Positions 34,993 through 44,265 of a DNA stretch of 64,000 bases are shown here, in pieces. Within the stretch, counting starts at the first letter, position 1. Each line of letters opens with the position of its first letter. Position numbers and translations under genes: made by a program. The notes under the pieces are model-generated. The model made no database searches. It saw nothing but the letters and a program-made list of their open reading frames with translations, and was not told the origin of the DNA. The DNA is taken from contig NZ_MSDU01000008.1 in NCBI RefSeq assembly GCF_001936625.1, positions 1 through 64,000 on the forward strand, in the 5' to 3' direction. This DNA comes from Domibacillus antri (GTDB lineage Bacteria > Bacillota > Bacilli > Bacillales > Domibacillaceae).

Positions 34993-35911
34993 CAGGGCCA
35001 CCTCCATCCGCATTCAGCTGCGCCAGCCGTTTTTTCTTTCGGGCCGCTTCTTTTTGTTTATCCAGTACCTTTGGCATGATAAGCGCGATAATCACGATAA
35101 TCGCTGTAATCAGCTTCATATCACCCGTGTCTAAAAACTCAATGCGAAGCGCCAGCGTGACAATAATCCGGTATAAAATGGCGCCCACAACAACCGCCAG
35201 CGTCGCACGGGCAATCTTGGAATCACCAATGACGGCTTCTCCGATAATAACCGAAGCAAGCCCGATCACGATCATCCCGATCCCCATGCCAACATCGCTG
35301 AAGCCGTTATATTGGGCAATTAACGCGCCGGAAAAAGCAACAAGCGCATTTGACAAACCGAGACCAAGGACTTTCATCCAGCCGGTGTTGGCGGAGAAAC
35401 TGCGCACCATTCCTTCGTTGTCGCCAACCGCGCGCAGGCTGAGGCCGATTTCTGTTTTCAAAAATAAATCGATAATCAGTTTAATAATCAGTGTCAACAC
35501 AAGCATAAACAATAACACGCTCCATGCAGACGTAAACCATGATTCAATTTTCGTCATGACCGTTTCTTCCGCCAAAAGCGGCACATTCGGCTTGCCCATA
35601 ATGCGGAGATTAATAGAATACAAGGCGATCATCATCAAAATCCCGGAAAGAAGCGGATTAATACCGCCTTTCGTATGCAAAATGCCCGTCATACAACCCG
35701 CCAAAAATCCGGCAAAAAGGGCCGCAATCGTTGAAATAAACGGATCGTAGCCCGCCGTAATCATAATGGATGCGACCGCTCCGCCTGTAACGAAACTGCC
35801 ATCCACGGTCAAATCGGGAAAATCAAGCACGCGGAATGATACATACACGCCGAGTGCCATGATCGCGTAAATGACACCGGATTCCACGGCGCCAAACATC
35901 GCTGTCATCAT
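34985..35911 (-). CDS. ABC importer permease
   Basis: A 308-residue protein with about 8-9 membrane segments of the branched-chain amino acid/ribose-type permease family (SFRVLDFPDLTVDGSFVTGG, then GLGLSNALVAFSGALIAQYNG). Overlaps the ATPase by 8 bases. A hairpin separates it from the receptor gene, so permease and ATPase are probably made in smaller amounts than the receptor. Confidence 0.87.
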   Translation of the reverse strand: MMTAMFGAVESGVIYAIMALGVYVSFRVLDFPDLTVDGSFVTGGAVASIMITAGYDPFISTIAALFAGFLAGCMTGILHTKGGINPLLSGILMMIALYSINLRIMGKPNVPLLAEETVMTKIESWFTSAWSVLLFMLVLTLIIKLIIDLFLKTEIGLSLRAVGDNEGMVRSFSANTGWMKVLGLGLSNALVAFSGALIAQYNGFSDVGMGIGMIVIGLASVIIGEAVIGDSKIARATLAVVVGAILYRIIVTLALRIEFLDTGDMKLITAIIVIIALIMPKVLDKQKEAARKKKRLAQLNADGGGPVA

Positions 35912-35932
35912 AATAAAATCCTCCTGTGCAAG

Positions 35933-35963
35933 AAAAGAGCGCCCGGTTGAAGGCGCACTCTTT
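35933..35963 (-). terminator. Intra-operon attenuating hairpin
   Basis: AAAGAGCGCCC and GGCGCACTCTTT arms between the receptor stop and the permease, with a short T run (TTTTC). Typical of partial termination after a high-demand substrate-binding protein. Confidence 0.55.
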
Positions 35964-35965
35964 CG

Positions 35966-36964
35966 TTATTTTACAAACTCAGCTTCTTCTTTCCACTCTT
36001 CTTTAATCTCAATGTTCATTTCTTTTGCGGCTGTTTCATTAATAACAAGCTTCAAATCCTGCGGCGGCAGCACAGGAAGTTCACCTGCTTCTTTTTCACC
36101 TTTTAAAATTTGTGCCGCCATTTTTCCTGCTTCATAGCCGATGTCATCGTAATTAAAACCGTATGCCGCAAAGCCGCCGCGGGCAACGGAATCTTTTTCA
36201 CCGACGAACAGCGGCAGATCTTCATCGTTTGCGACTTGAATAACCGATTCAAGGGCGGATACAACCGTATTATCTGTAAAGATGTAGAACATATCCACTT
36301 TTCCGATTAATGATTCGGCTGCCTGTTTCACTTCAGATGATGTTGAAACGGTGACCGGTACCATTTTCAAGCCATTGTCCGTCAGCACTTTTTCAACTGC
36401 TTCCGCCTGTGCAACAGAGTTTTGCTCACCGGCATTGTAAATGACGCCGACATTTTTGCCTTCAAACTGCTCAGCCATAAATTTGACCGTATTTGTGATC
36501 GCATCCGGATGCAAGTCCACTGTACCCGTCACATTGCCCCCTGGTTTCTCTGTATCTTTCACAAGACCGGCCGCCACCGGATCCGTCACCGATGTAAAAA
36601 CGATCGGGATGTCTTTCGTTGCGTTTAGCGCCGCTGTTGCACTTGGAGTGGAGTTGGCAAAGATTAAATCAACGCCGTCACTCACGAAGTTGTTTGCGAT
36701 GGTCTGGTTATTATTTTGATCGCCTTGTGCGATTTGCTCATTATATTCCGCTGTAATGCCGGCTTCTTCCAGCCCTTTTTTAAAGCCTTCGTACGCATTA
36801 TCGAGCGATGGATGTTCCACAATCTGTGTTACGCCGATGTTGTACGTTTCGCCGCCGTCCGTGCCGCCGCTTTGTTCATTTGTTTCTTCTTCTCCGCCGC
36901 CGCAGCCTGCCAACATCATCGCTGCAGCACCTGAAATCAGCCAGCCTTTTGTCCATTTATTCAT
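35966..36964 (-). CDS. ABC importer substrate-binding lipoprotein (ABC_sub_bind/TrpX family)
   Basis: A 332-residue lipoprotein with lipobox LAGC near residue 20 and an acidic Gly/Glu linker. The fold is that of TrpX-like periplasmic-type receptors: YNIGVTQIVEHPSLDNAYEG, NNFVSDGVDLIFANSTPSAT and IVFTSVTDPVAAGLV. Captures a small ligand outside the membrane for the permease/ATPase pair; streptococcal relatives transport tryptophan, but no tryptophan regulatory element is visible upstream (36965-37060). Start at 36964, ATG after AGAGGGGGA. Confidence 0.85.
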   Translation of the reverse strand: MNKWTKGWLISGAAAMMLAGCGGGEEETNEQSGGTDGGETYNIGVTQIVEHPSLDNAYEGFKKGLEEAGITAEYNEQIAQGDQNNNQTIANNFVSDGVDLIFANSTPSATAALNATKDIPIVFTSVTDPVAAGLVKDTEKPGGNVTGTVDLHPDAITNTVKFMAEQFEGKNVGVIYNAGEQNSVAQAEAVEKVLTDNGLKMVPVTVSTSSEVKQAAESLIGKVDMFYIFTDNTVVSALESVIQVANDEDLPLFVGEKDSVARGGFAAYGFNYDDIGYEAGKMAAQILKGEKEAGELPVLPPQDLKLVINETAAKEMNIEIKEEWKEEAEFVK

Positions 36965-37066
36965 CAAAATTCCCCCTCTTTTTTGCATAACCGCTTTTAT
37001 GTGTTAAAGTTGTTTTTATTATCTTTGAATAATAACAGAAAAGCAAGCCTTTTTCGCATAAAAAAA

Positions 37067-37085
37067 AACCGGAGAGCTTCCGGTT
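37067..37085 (-). terminator. Terminator of cvfC-brxA-ypiP-thyA-dfrA-plsC
   Basis: AACCGG and CCGGTT arms with a long T run on the minus strand, overlapping the plsC stop. Confidence 0.75.
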
Positions 37086-37809
37086 ACGGCATTTTCGCCA
37101 GCTGTGATTCAATTGTTTGCTGTACCGATGCCGCTGTCTGTTTTAAATCAGCCTGAACATGCTGATCCGGCATAACCGGCGGCAGAACAACAACATGAAT
37201 GCGCGCCGGTGTCAGTTTTTTTCGGCCATTTTTTTCGAACACATCCGCGCTCCCTTTAATGGCCACGGGCACGATTGGAACAGCTGCATCTTTCGCCATT
37301 CGGAACGCGCCTGTTTTAAACGGCTTTAACTCGCCGCCTTTGTTGCGCGTACCTTCCGGGAAAATAAACAGCGAATGGCCTTTTTCCAAGATCAAAGCCC
37401 CGTCGCGAAGCATTTTTATCGCATCGCGGCGGTCGTTCCGGTTAATAAATAGGCAGTGAATCAGTTCCATCCACGTACTCAAAAGCGGGATTTTTTTCAT
37501 TTCCGTTTTGGCGACAAATCCAAACGGCTTATCCAAATAACCAAGCATCGCTGGCACATCAAAATCCCCTTCATGATTGCTGACAAGCATGACGGGCCCT
37601 TGCGGCACATGTTCTTCACCTGAAACGTGTACGTTTGCCCCGGCCATTTTAATAACAGAGCGATTCCATTTCTTCACAGCCGGATGAACTTTCCGGTCAC
37701 GCTCTTCCGCCGGCAGCGAAGTATCGAGCTGTTTATTTCGCACCATGACCGGGATAAGAGCGGTGAGAGAAATAAATAAATAAATGAAAAAGACCGCTAA
37801 GCGAATCAT
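37084..37809 (-). CDS. plsC: 1-acyl-sn-glycerol-3-phosphate acyltransferase
   Basis: A 241-residue membrane-bound enzyme that acylates lysophosphatidate to phosphatidate. N-terminal membrane segment (about 3-22), catalytic NHEGDFD (HX4D) and the substrate motif FPEGTRNKGG. Last gene of the operon; ATGA overlap with dfrA. Equivalent to B. subtilis YpkP in position. Confidence 0.9.
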   Translation of the reverse strand: MIRLAVFFIYLFISLTALIPVMVRNKQLDTSLPAEERDRKVHPAVKKWNRSVIKMAGANVHVSGEEHVPQGPVMLVSNHEGDFDVPAMLGYLDKPFGFVAKTEMKKIPLLSTWMELIHCLFINRNDRRDAIKMLRDGALILEKGHSLFIFPEGTRNKGGELKPFKTGAFRMAKDAAVPIVPVAIKGSADVFEKNGRKKLTPARIHVVVLPPVMPDQHVQADLKQTAASVQQTIESQLAKMP

Positions 37810-38285
37810 CTTTTCACCTTTTTATAAACGCAAAATTCATAGTCATACGGATTTTTGTCATCTTTTAATCCCGGCACACAGCTTTCCATTTCAAATTCAT
37901 CCCATGGGATCGCATCAAAATACGTATCCCCTTCAAATATATGATGAATGCGCGTGACATATAACCGGTCCACGTGCGGCAAAAAGGCCTTGAACACAGC
38001 CGCCCCGCCGGTCACAAATACTTCCTCTGATCTTGCCAGAACGTCATCGGCCGAATGAACGATCGTGCAGCCCTCCGCTTCATAAGATCGGTCACCTGTT
38101 AAAATAACATTTTCCCGCCCCGGCAGCGGACGGCCGATGGATTCGTATGTTTTCCGTCCCATGACAATCGGATGCCCCAGCGTCGTGTTCTTAAAAAATT
38201 TCAAGTCTTCCGGCAAATGCCATGGCAGGCTGTTGTCTTTGCCGATCAATCCATTTTCATCCTGTGCCCAAATAAATGAAATCAC
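37806..38285 (-). CDS. dfrA: Dihydrofolate reductase
   Basis: A 159-residue NADPH-dependent enzyme regenerating tetrahydrofolate. Motifs: ISFIWAQDENGLIGKDNSLP with LPWHLPEDL, MGRKTYESIGRPLPGR, and VTGGAAVF. The GTG at 38285 is chosen because AGAAGGAG lies 7 bases upstream; the longer frame is not DHFR-like. Coupled with thyA, which produces dihydrofolate, in the same operon. Confidence 0.95.
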   Translation of the reverse strand: MISFIWAQDENGLIGKDNSLPWHLPEDLKFFKNTTLGHPIVMGRKTYESIGRPLPGRENVILTGDRSYEAEGCTIVHSADDVLARSEEVFVTGGAAVFKAFLPHVDRLYVTRIHHIFEGDTYFDAIPWDEFEMESCVPGLKDDKNPYDYEFCVYKKVKR

Positions 38286-38301
38286 CGAATCACTCCTTCT
38301 G

Positions 38302-39255
38302 TTAAACCGCCACTGGTGCTTTAATCGTCGGATGCGGTTCATAACCTGTTAACGTCATATCTGTTAATTCCATCTCAAATAATGGTTTTTGTTTGGTTAA
38401 CTCAAGTTGAGGCAGTGATTTTGGCTCTCGTTCCAGCTGCGTTTCCACCTGCTCCAAATGGTTCGTATAAATGTGTGCATCGCCGATTGTATGCACAAAC
38501 TCCCCCGGTTCAAGGCCGCACTCGTTCGCAATTAAATGTGTCAATAGCGCATAGCCGGCGATGTTAAATGGAATTCCGAGGAAAACATCCCCGCTGCGCT
38601 GATAAAGCTGACACGATAATTTTCCATCTGCCACATAAAACTGAAACATTGTGTGACACGGCGGCAAAGCCATTGACGGCACATCTTCCGGGTTCCAGGC
38701 AGAGACAATTAAACGGCGGGAGTCCGGTGTTTTTTTTATCATGCTGATCACATCAGCAAGCTGATCGATCGTTTCCCCGCGTGATGTCTTCCATCCGCGC
38801 CACTGACGGCCATACACATCACCAAGTTCACCATATTTCGCCGCAAACGATTCGTCCTGAAGAACACGCTGTTTAAACGATTCCATCTGCTGGTTGTACT
38901 GCGCCGCAAATGACTCATCTTCCAATGCCCGGCGGCCAAAATCGGTCATATCCGGCCCAGCATAATCCGGACTTTCCACCCATCGTTTAAAGGCCCACTC
39001 ATTCCAAATGTTGTTGTTATGCTGAAGCAAATAACGAATATTCGTATCGCCTTTAATAAACCAGAGCATTTCAGAAGCGATCAATTTAAACGGCACGCGC
39101 TTTGTTGTTAAAAGGGGAAAGCCATCGGCTAAATCAAACCGCATCTGCCGGCCAAATACGGAAATGGTCCCTGTTCCGGTCCGGTCTTCTTTTCGATTGC
39201 CATTTTGTAAAATATCCCGGCATAGATCAAGGTACTGCTGTTCACTCGCACTCAA
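38302..39255 (-). CDS. thyA: Thymidylate synthase
   Basis: A 317-residue enzyme converting dUMP to dTMP with methylene-tetrahydrofolate. [18 protein letters not shown] at the N-terminus, catalytic Cys in [12 protein letters not shown], and [20 protein letters not shown]. It carries the extra segment of about 50 residues ([20 protein letters not shown] and following) seen in the long Gram-positive type. The start is TTG at 39255, overlapping the ypiP stop. Confidence 0.95.
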   Translation of the reverse strand: MSASEQQYLDLCRDILQNGNRKEDRTGTGTISVFGRQMRFDLADGFPLLTTKRVPFKLIASEMLWFIKGDTNIRYLLQHNNNIWNEWAFKRWVESPDYAGPDMTDFGRRALEDESFAAQYNQQMESFKQRVLQDESFAAKYGELGDVYGRQWRGWKTSRGETIDQLADVISMIKKTPDSRRLIVSAWNPEDVPSMALPPCHTMFQFYVADGKLSCQLYQRSGDVFLGIPFNIAGYALLTHLIANECGLEPGEFVHTIGDAHIYTNHLEQVETQLEREPKSLPQLELTKQKPLFEMELTDMTLTGYEPHPTIKAPVAV

Positions 39256-40040
39256 AAAAAGTCACCACTTTCTATCGTTCCAAAATGAAATTTCGCTGTT
39301 TTCCGAATGTGCTGCTGAAAGCCAAAGGCGGCAAACCGCTGCGAGCGGAAATGATCTTTCAGGACGACGCGCTTCCGAGCAATCCGTTTCGCTTCATTCA
39401 CCGCGTCCATCGTCAAATCGGCATATGACGCAAACGAACGAAGCGGTGCGATGCCGTCTGAATCAATCGTTTCTTCAAACATCGGATCAAAATACACGAC
39501 ATCAAACGAATCATCCGGAACCGTTTGTAAATACGTATGATAATCCGCCGTCTTCACATGGATACGGCGCATCGCTTCGATTAAATCCGCCGGTCCTTCC
39601 GTCCATTTCCCCAGTCCCTCTTCCACGATCCGCGCCACCGCTTCGCTTGCTTCAATCGACTCTACACGTCCTTTTACACCGACTGCGTACGAGGCCGTCA
39701 TACTGTCTACCGCCGGTCCCATCGTGCAGTCTAAAAAAGACATGCCAGGCTCCAGTCCGCATGCCTCGACGAACGCGTCCGGTTCGTCGTTCATAAGCCG
39801 CTTCACGCGAAACATCGCGGACCCGGGATGAAAAAAGAACGGGGAACGTCCAGATAAATCATATAATTCCATTCGCTCTTCCGTTACAAGCAGCACTGGA
39901 CATTCGTAAAAAGCAGCCAGCTTTGCGACCGACTGCTTTCCGCGTTCCACATACGGCACACGAAATGATTCCGCTTGTTGTGCCGCTCTTTTTTTCACAT
40001 TGCCACCTGCACGCTGTGATGTCGTAACAATCACTGGCAA
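39252..40040 (-). CDS. ypiP: YpiP-like class I SAM-dependent methyltransferase (RsmJ-like)
   Basis: A 262-residue predicted methyltransferase. SAM site: [20 protein letters not shown]; later acidic motif IEASEA and catalytic-type [12 protein letters not shown]. Related to the RsmJ 16S rRNA G1516 methyltransferase family, but target unproven. Overlaps brxA upstream (10 bases) and thyA downstream (4 bases), so co-translated within the operon. Confidence 0.8.
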   Translation of the reverse strand: MPVIVTTSQRAGGNVKKRAAQQAESFRVPYVERGKQSVAKLAAFYECPVLLVTEERMELYDLSGRSPFFFHPGSAMFRVKRLMNDEPDAFVEACGLEPGMSFLDCTMGPAVDSMTASYAVGVKGRVESIEASEAVARIVEEGLGKWTEGPADLIEAMRRIHVKTADYHTYLQTVPDDSFDVVYFDPMFEETIDSDGIAPLRSFASYADLTMDAVNEAKRIARKRVVLKDHFRSQRFAAFGFQQHIRKTAKFHFGTIESGDFF

Positions 40041-40462
40041 TGAGCATCAAACGCCGCTGTTAAATTGCCGATAATCGAACCGAGGTCGTGTCCTTCAATT
40101 TCATGACGCGGTATAAAATGAACGACTTTATTACCTTTTAACAGCGCCATAGACGGCGAAGACGGTTCAAATTCCGGCATCCAGGCGCGCATCGCCGCTG
40201 TTGCTTCACGATCCTGTCCGGCAAAAACCGTTACCAGACGGTCCGGCGCATGTTCGTTCATAGATGCCTGAACAGCGGCCGGACGGGCCAAACCGGCTGC
40301 ACAGCCACACACAGAATTAATGACGACAAGCGTTGTTCCTTCTGCGTTTTCCATAAATTCATTCACTTCGTCTTCCGTTGTCAATTCCATAAAACCGGCA
40401 TTCCTCAGTTCCTCACGCATTGGCACGACCATTTGTTTCATGTATTCTTCATATGCATTCAT
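40031..40462 (-). CDS. brxA: Bacilliredoxin BrxA/YphP family
   Basis: A 143-residue thioredoxin-fold protein with the CGC motif (NSVCGCAAG, about residues 51-55) of bacilliredoxins, which remove bacillithiol mixed disulfides from proteins. Matches B. subtilis BrxA (YphP) in sequence pattern and by its place next to ypiP and cvfC. ATG preceded by AAGGAGGAATAAAG. Confidence 0.9.
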   Translation of the reverse strand: MNAYEEYMKQMVVPMREELRNAGFMELTTEDEVNEFMENAEGTTLVVINSVCGCAAGLARPAAVQASMNEHAPDRLVTVFAGQDREATAAMRAWMPEFEPSSPSMALLKGNKVVHFIPRHEIEGHDLGSIIGNLTAAFDAHCQ

Positions 40463-40478
40463 TCTTTATTCCTCCTTA

Positions 40479-41600
40479 TTATTTACGGGATTCCGTCATT
40501 TGCTTCCAGACAGAACCTTTTGCTTCTTCTCCGCCTTCAATTCGTTCTATAGCCATGAGCACCTGCATTTTCACTTCAAACTCCGGATCATCGGCCGCTT
40601 CTTTCAATGCAGGCAGAGCGGATTCGTCCGCTGTTTCATATAAAAACATGGCCGCCCGCCAGCGGACAATTTTGCTTTTATCCTTTAAAGCGTGAATCAT
40701 TTCCGGGACTGCTTCGGCAAAGTCAAGGTCGGATAGACAGTCACCGGCTGTCCGGCGAACTGTTACCGCCGGGTCCTTCAGTGCTTTATAAAGTACCGGC
40801 AATATACGCGTATCTTCAATCATACCGGCATACACAACAGCCAATCGGCGTATTGCCGCTTTTTCATCATTTAATGCGGCCTCCAAAAGAGCCATATCAG
40901 ATAATTCCGGATCAGGCATTTGCTCTAAGCTTTGATAGCGTTTCCGCCAGTCGGATTCAGAGAGCCATTCGTTCACATCCGGTTTTACGCCGTGTTCCTT
41001 ATGCTGAATAAGGGGCCCGCCTTTTCTGTCTGCTTCAATTATACGATCAATACGTTCTTTCGGATAGGCCGCCATCACTTCTTCTAATAATTCCGGTGCA
41101 ATCTCATCCAATTCACCGTAGCGGACACCGAATTCCTGCCATTTACGTTCTAAGATGTAATTGTCCCCGTCTTTTGTCAATTGTGCAAAAGCGGCCTGAC
41201 AGTAATCCGGAAGTGCCACCCGTTTCTCTTCGTCCGCTGACACAAGCTTCAGCTGAAGCGGTACACCTTTGTACATTTGGATAAACGTTTCGACTTCCCC
41301 AAAATGGTCAAGCTCTGGTTTTCCCACTTCTGATTGGCCGTCTCCTTCACCAAACGCCGCCCGCACTTTTGGCAGAATCTCCTTCCAGTCGTAGCGGCCG
41401 TTCCGTTCAAGCGCGATAAAATCCGCGACGTGATACACGCCTTTAACACCTTCAATGCCTAGTATCGCTTTAATTACATCCGGTGCTCCGTCTGCTGAAT
41501 CCGGTTTATAATTTGTGCTTTTCCCGGCAGCCAGTTCTTCATCCAAAATGATTTTCATCGTATTCGGGCTCGGCGTCGGTTCCATTTTTAAAATTCTCAT
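40479..41600 (-). CDS. cvfC: Conserved virulence factor C family protein (NifU-like N-domain plus HEAT repeats)
   Basis: A 373-residue protein. The N-domain has RILKMEPTPSPNTMKIILDE, the Nfu/scaffold N-terminal pattern (about 1-80). From about residue 215 on there are HEAT-like repeats (LPVLYKALKDPAVTVRRTAG, ALPALKEAADDPEFEVKMQV). Homologue of YpgR of B. subtilis and CvfC of Staphylococcus, linked to virulence and stress through an unclear mechanism. First gene of the operon; start at 41600 from GGAGGAG SD. Confidence 0.88.
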   Translation of the reverse strand: MRILKMEPTPSPNTMKIILDEELAAGKSTNYKPDSADGAPDVIKAILGIEGVKGVYHVADFIALERNGRYDWKEILPKVRAAFGEGDGQSEVGKPELDHFGEVETFIQMYKGVPLQLKLVSADEEKRVALPDYCQAAFAQLTKDGDNYILERKWQEFGVRYGELDEIAPELLEEVMAAYPKERIDRIIEADRKGGPLIQHKEHGVKPDVNEWLSESDWRKRYQSLEQMPDPELSDMALLEAALNDEKAAIRRLAVVYAGMIEDTRILPVLYKALKDPAVTVRRTAGDCLSDLDFAEAVPEMIHALKDKSKIVRWRAAMFLYETADESALPALKEAADDPEFEVKMQVLMAIERIEGGEEAKGSVWKQMTESRK

Positions 41601-41629
41601 GATTGACTCCTCCTCCATTTGTAAAAAAA

Positions 41630-41651
41630 ACCGCCCGTACCGCGGACGGAT
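41630..41651 (-). terminator. Terminator of mntR
   Basis: CCGCCCG and CGGACGG arms followed by T8 on the minus strand, overlapping the mntR stop. Confidence 0.65.
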
Positions 41652-42070
41652 TACTCTTTATTTCGCATTTGCACTTCTTTCAGTGCGGTCATTCGTGCCG
41701 GATCTTCCTCAAAAAATTCCATCAAATCCGCAATGCGGTTAATGGAATCCCAGCTTAAATGATGTTCGATTCCTTCAACATCATTATAAATATACTCTTC
41801 CTTCACCCCGATCACCGACAAAAACCGTTCGAGCAGATCGTGACGTTCAACTAAACGCCGGCCGACTTTCTGACCCTTCGCCGTTAATACGAGTCCGCGG
41901 TACCGCTCATACACAAGGTATTCATCTTTATCAAGCTTCTGCACCATTTTCGTCACAGATGAAGGATGGACAGACAGCGCCTCGGCAATATCCGATACAC
42001 GCGCATAGCCTTTCGTTTCAATCAGCAAATAAATCTGTTCTATGTAATCCTCCATACTCGGTGTCGGCAT
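41651..42070 (-). CDS. mntR: Manganese-responsive transcription regulator MntR
   Basis: A 139-residue DtxR-family repressor. The N-terminal winged helix reads [20 protein letters not shown] and [20 protein letters not shown], followed by the dimer domain [11 protein letters not shown]. Manganese ligands known in B. subtilis MntR are kept (Asp8, Glu11, and the Glu/His cluster in [11 protein letters not shown]). In B. subtilis it represses Mn2+ uptake genes and activates efflux; none of its targets is in the window. Start at 42070 (AGGGGG SD). Confidence 0.93.
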   Translation of the reverse strand: MPTPSMEDYIEQIYLLIETKGYARVSDIAEALSVHPSSVTKMVQKLDKDEYLVYERYRGLVLTAKGQKVGRRLVERHDLLERFLSVIGVKEEYIYNDVEGIEHHLSWDSINRIADLMEFFEEDPARMTALKEVQMRNKE

Positions 42071-42136
42071 GTGGATACCCCCTGACATTACTCATCATTA
42101 AAATTCTACTATAAGAGCGCAGTGCGGACAAGGAAA

Positions 42137-42157
42137 AAGCCGGAACAGGTCCGGCTT
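42137..42157 (-). terminator. Terminator of ypeP-ypeQ
   Basis: AAGCCGG and CCGGCTT arms, T run on the minus strand, overlapping the ypeQ stop. Confidence 0.7.
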
Positions 42158-42338
42158 ATGATAACTTATCTCCATACTGCTTTAACTTTTCTCCAACTGT
42201 GCATTCCGAAATACAAAATTTATGAGCAGCAATCTTGCCTTTTTCTTTCCGCAGTGCGGCTTTAACGAGGCAGTCTTTGCAATACATATTCAACAGGTCT
42301 TCCACTTCATTCAATAGCTCAGTTCGGCTCAACGTCAC
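42156..42338 (-). CDS. ypeQ: Zinc-finger domain protein, YpeQ-like
   Basis: A 60-residue protein with the C2HCIx2C-type cluster: CKDC (about 20-23), then HKFCISEC (about 39-46). It matches the small zinc-finger family found beside the RNase H-like ypeP in Bacillus. Function unknown. Start GTG after AAAGGTGG; 14 bases downstream of ypeP, so cotranscribed. Confidence 0.8.
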   Translation of the reverse strand: MTLSRTELLNEVEDLLNMYCKDCLVKAALRKEKGKIAAHKFCISECTVGEKLKQYGDKLS

Positions 42339-42352
42339 GTTCCACCTTTCGA

Positions 42353-43009
42353 TTACGTCCCGATTTCGGCATGACTGTGTATGTCTACACCATCAAGAGC
42401 CTGCCGGGCAAGCTGGTCAGCCTCTTTATTGTGCCTTCTATCAATCGGTTTGTAAAGCGGCTTGATTCGCATTTCCCTTAATTTTTCTTCAATGCGGGTC
42501 AGAAAGCGCGCATGACTTTCTTCATAGCATGGCCACTCTCCGCGCAGCTGATTTAAAACCGTAAGCGAGTCCCCTGATATCGTGACCGGCTGGTTTCGCA
42601 CACCGATATCTTCCAGTTTGTTTATTGCGAATGCGAGTGCTGCGTATTCCGCCTCGTTATTGGACTCAAGCATATCCATCGGCGCATTTTCGCGTATGCG
42701 GTACTTTTTGCCGCCTTTTGAATAATAAATTGCCGTTCCGGCTCCCGCCTGTCCTGTTGCCACATCGAAACTGCCGTCAAACAACACGGTAATTTTTTCA
42801 GGCTCTTCATCCATTTTCTCATTAAGTTTTTTAAATTCTTTCAGCGTCCATTCATTCCCGAGTTCATCGAAAATCGATACTTCCTTCGCGCGTCCTGTTT
42901 TAAACAGGTCATCCGCTGTTTTCAGCACAATTTGCCGGTCAACAGGCTCCGATTCAAAAGTCATTTGAACGCCTTTAAAGCTATATAAAAAGCGGATTGT
43001 CATTTGCAT
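42353..43009 (-). CDS. ypeP: RNase H-like protein YpeP
   Basis: A 218-residue protein. The first ~70 residues form an extra N-domain (FLYSFKGVQMTFESEPVDRQ), followed by an RNase HI-type fold with all four acidic residues: LFDGSFD, NNEAEYAAL, SGDSLTVL and NKEADQLA. Likely cleaves RNA in RNA-DNA hybrids, though family members can be inactive. Divergent from a second RNase H gene (ypdQ) 51 bases away; first of ypeP-ypeQ. Confidence 0.82.
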   Translation of the reverse strand: MQMTIRFLYSFKGVQMTFESEPVDRQIVLKTADDLFKTGRAKEVSIFDELGNEWTLKEFKKLNEKMDEEPEKITVLFDGSFDVATGQAGAGTAIYYSKGGKKYRIRENAPMDMLESNNEAEYAALAFAINKLEDIGVRNQPVTISGDSLTVLNQLRGEWPCYEESHARFLTRIEEKLREMRIKPLYKPIDRRHNKEADQLARQALDGVDIHSHAEIGT

Positions 43010-43043
43010 TTATAAACCTCCTCCCTTTAAAATGAATATAAGA

Positions 43044-43060
43044 TTGGGGGGGGTAGTTCT
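43044..43060 (+). promoter_or_regulatory. Poly-G Shine-Dalgarno of ypdQ
   Basis: Eight consecutive Gs (43046-43053) lie 7 bases before the ypdQ ATG and form its ribosome binding site. Length change would alter SD strength. Confidence 0.5.
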
Positions 43061-43447
43061 ATGTTTGAAGTGTATACAGACGGCGCATCCACGGGTGACC
43101 CGGGGTTGGCTGGTGCCGGAATTGTCATTCGTCATGATGGTAAAACAGAGCGATATTCGATTCCGCTCGGAGAATGCGATACACACGAAGCCGAATTTAC
43201 GGCCGTGATTAAAGCGCTCGAATTGTGCAAGGAAATGGGCGCTGCAACGGTTTCGCTCCGCAGTGACTCCCAGACCGTTGTCGCCGCCATTGAAAAACAA
43301 TACATACATAAAGACCGATACAAACCGCTGCTTGCAAACATTTTAACATTAGCAGATGAATTCCCGCTATTTTTCGTGAAATGGATTCCGTCAAAGCAAA
43401 ATAAAGCCGACCAGGAAGCGAAAAAAGCGATCAGGGCAAACCGTTAA
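43061..43447 (+). CDS. ypdQ: Ribonuclease HI family protein (YpdQ)
   Basis: A 128-residue RNase HI-like enzyme: YTDGASTGDPGLAGAGIVI, EAEFTAVIKALEL, RSDSQTVVAAI and KADQEAKKAI supply the D-E-D-D catalytic set. Homologue of YpdQ, the RNase HI-like protein of B. subtilis. Its stop overlaps the stop of the convergent GGDEF gene with no terminator between, so transcripts may run into each other. Confidence 0.85.
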   Translation: MFEVYTDGASTGDPGLAGAGIVIRHDGKTERYSIPLGECDTHEAEFTAVIKALELCKEMGAATVSLRSDSQTVVAAIEKQYIHKDRYKPLLANILTLADEFPLFFVKWIPSKQNKADQEAKKAIRANR

Positions 43448-44265
43448 ACGACAACAAGGCGGTTTCGTCCCGTCCGTTTTGCTTCATACAAGGCCTTATC
43501 TGTTTTATCAATAAAGTCTTCAAGCGGCTCACCATCATACCGCGACATGCCGGCACTGATCGTGACCGGCACTTTTTGTCCATTATATTCAATATCCAGT
43601 TTCTCCACGCTGCCAATAATTCGTTCAGCGAGCGCCCGCCCATCTGCTATGGATGAATGGATACATAAGACCGCAAACTCTTCTCCACCAAGCCTGACAA
43701 CCGCATCCGTTTCCTGAATATTCCGCTGTATCGTTTCCGCTGTTTTTTTCAAAATCAAATCTCCGCACACATGACCATGTGTATCATTCACTTTTTTAAA
43801 ATGGTCCAAATCCAGCAAAATAAGCAAAATAGACACATCCTTTTGCCGGCTTAGCAACATCGACTTGTTTATAGATTCTTCAAAAAACCGGCGATTATGC
43901 AAACCTGTCAGCGCATCGACATGCGTTAGTTTTTTGATTTCGGCAAGCGCTTCCTCGTACTTTAACCTATAGTACGCAGCCGTTAAAAAAATAGCACCAT
44001 TGACGACTGTTCCGCCGATTAAATAAACGGATTCCGCCGCCGACCAATGACCGATTATAATTTCAGTTGTATATATAAACGTCATAAACAATCCGCCCGA
44101 TAAAATGGCCGTTTTCCATGTTGGCCGTTTATGAATAATCATCAATAACGGGACAATGAACAAGGACCATATGAGCGGCACGTGGCGGCCCTGAATAATC
44201 CACACATCTAGGACAACCGGCAGAGCGGTCAGCATAATAATGACCCCTATATGTAAAAACTTCAT
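43444..44265 (-). CDS. Membrane diguanylate cyclase (GGDEF)
   Basis: A 273-residue protein: about four to five membrane segments in residues 1-100, a short helix, then a GGDEF domain with VDALTGLHNRRFFEE and the active-site motif RLGGEEFAVL. Makes cyclic di-GMP from GTP. No RxxD inhibitory site is evident just before the GGEEF. Start at 44265 after GGGGGGAG. One of three cyclic-di-GMP loci in the window, counting the broken one. Confidence 0.88.
   Translation of the reverse strand: MKFLHIGVIIMLTALPVVLDVWIIQGRHVPLIWSLFIVPLLMIIHKRPTWKTAILSGGLFMTFIYTTEIIIGHWSAAESVYLIGGTVVNGAIFLTAAYYRLKYEEALAEIKKLTHVDALTGLHNRRFFEESINKSMLLSRQKDVSILLILLDLDHFKKVNDTHGHVCGDLILKKTAETIQRNIQETDAVVRLGGEEFAVLCIHSSIADGRALAERIIGSVEKLDIEYNGQKVPVTISAGMSRYDGEPLEDFIDKTDKALYEAKRTGRNRLVVV

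Noticed and set aside
36965-37060. T-box or riboswitch before the TrpX-like ABC operon
   Set aside because: The gap is under 100 bases, AT-rich, with no conserved T-box (TGGNACCGCG-like) or other riboswitch core.
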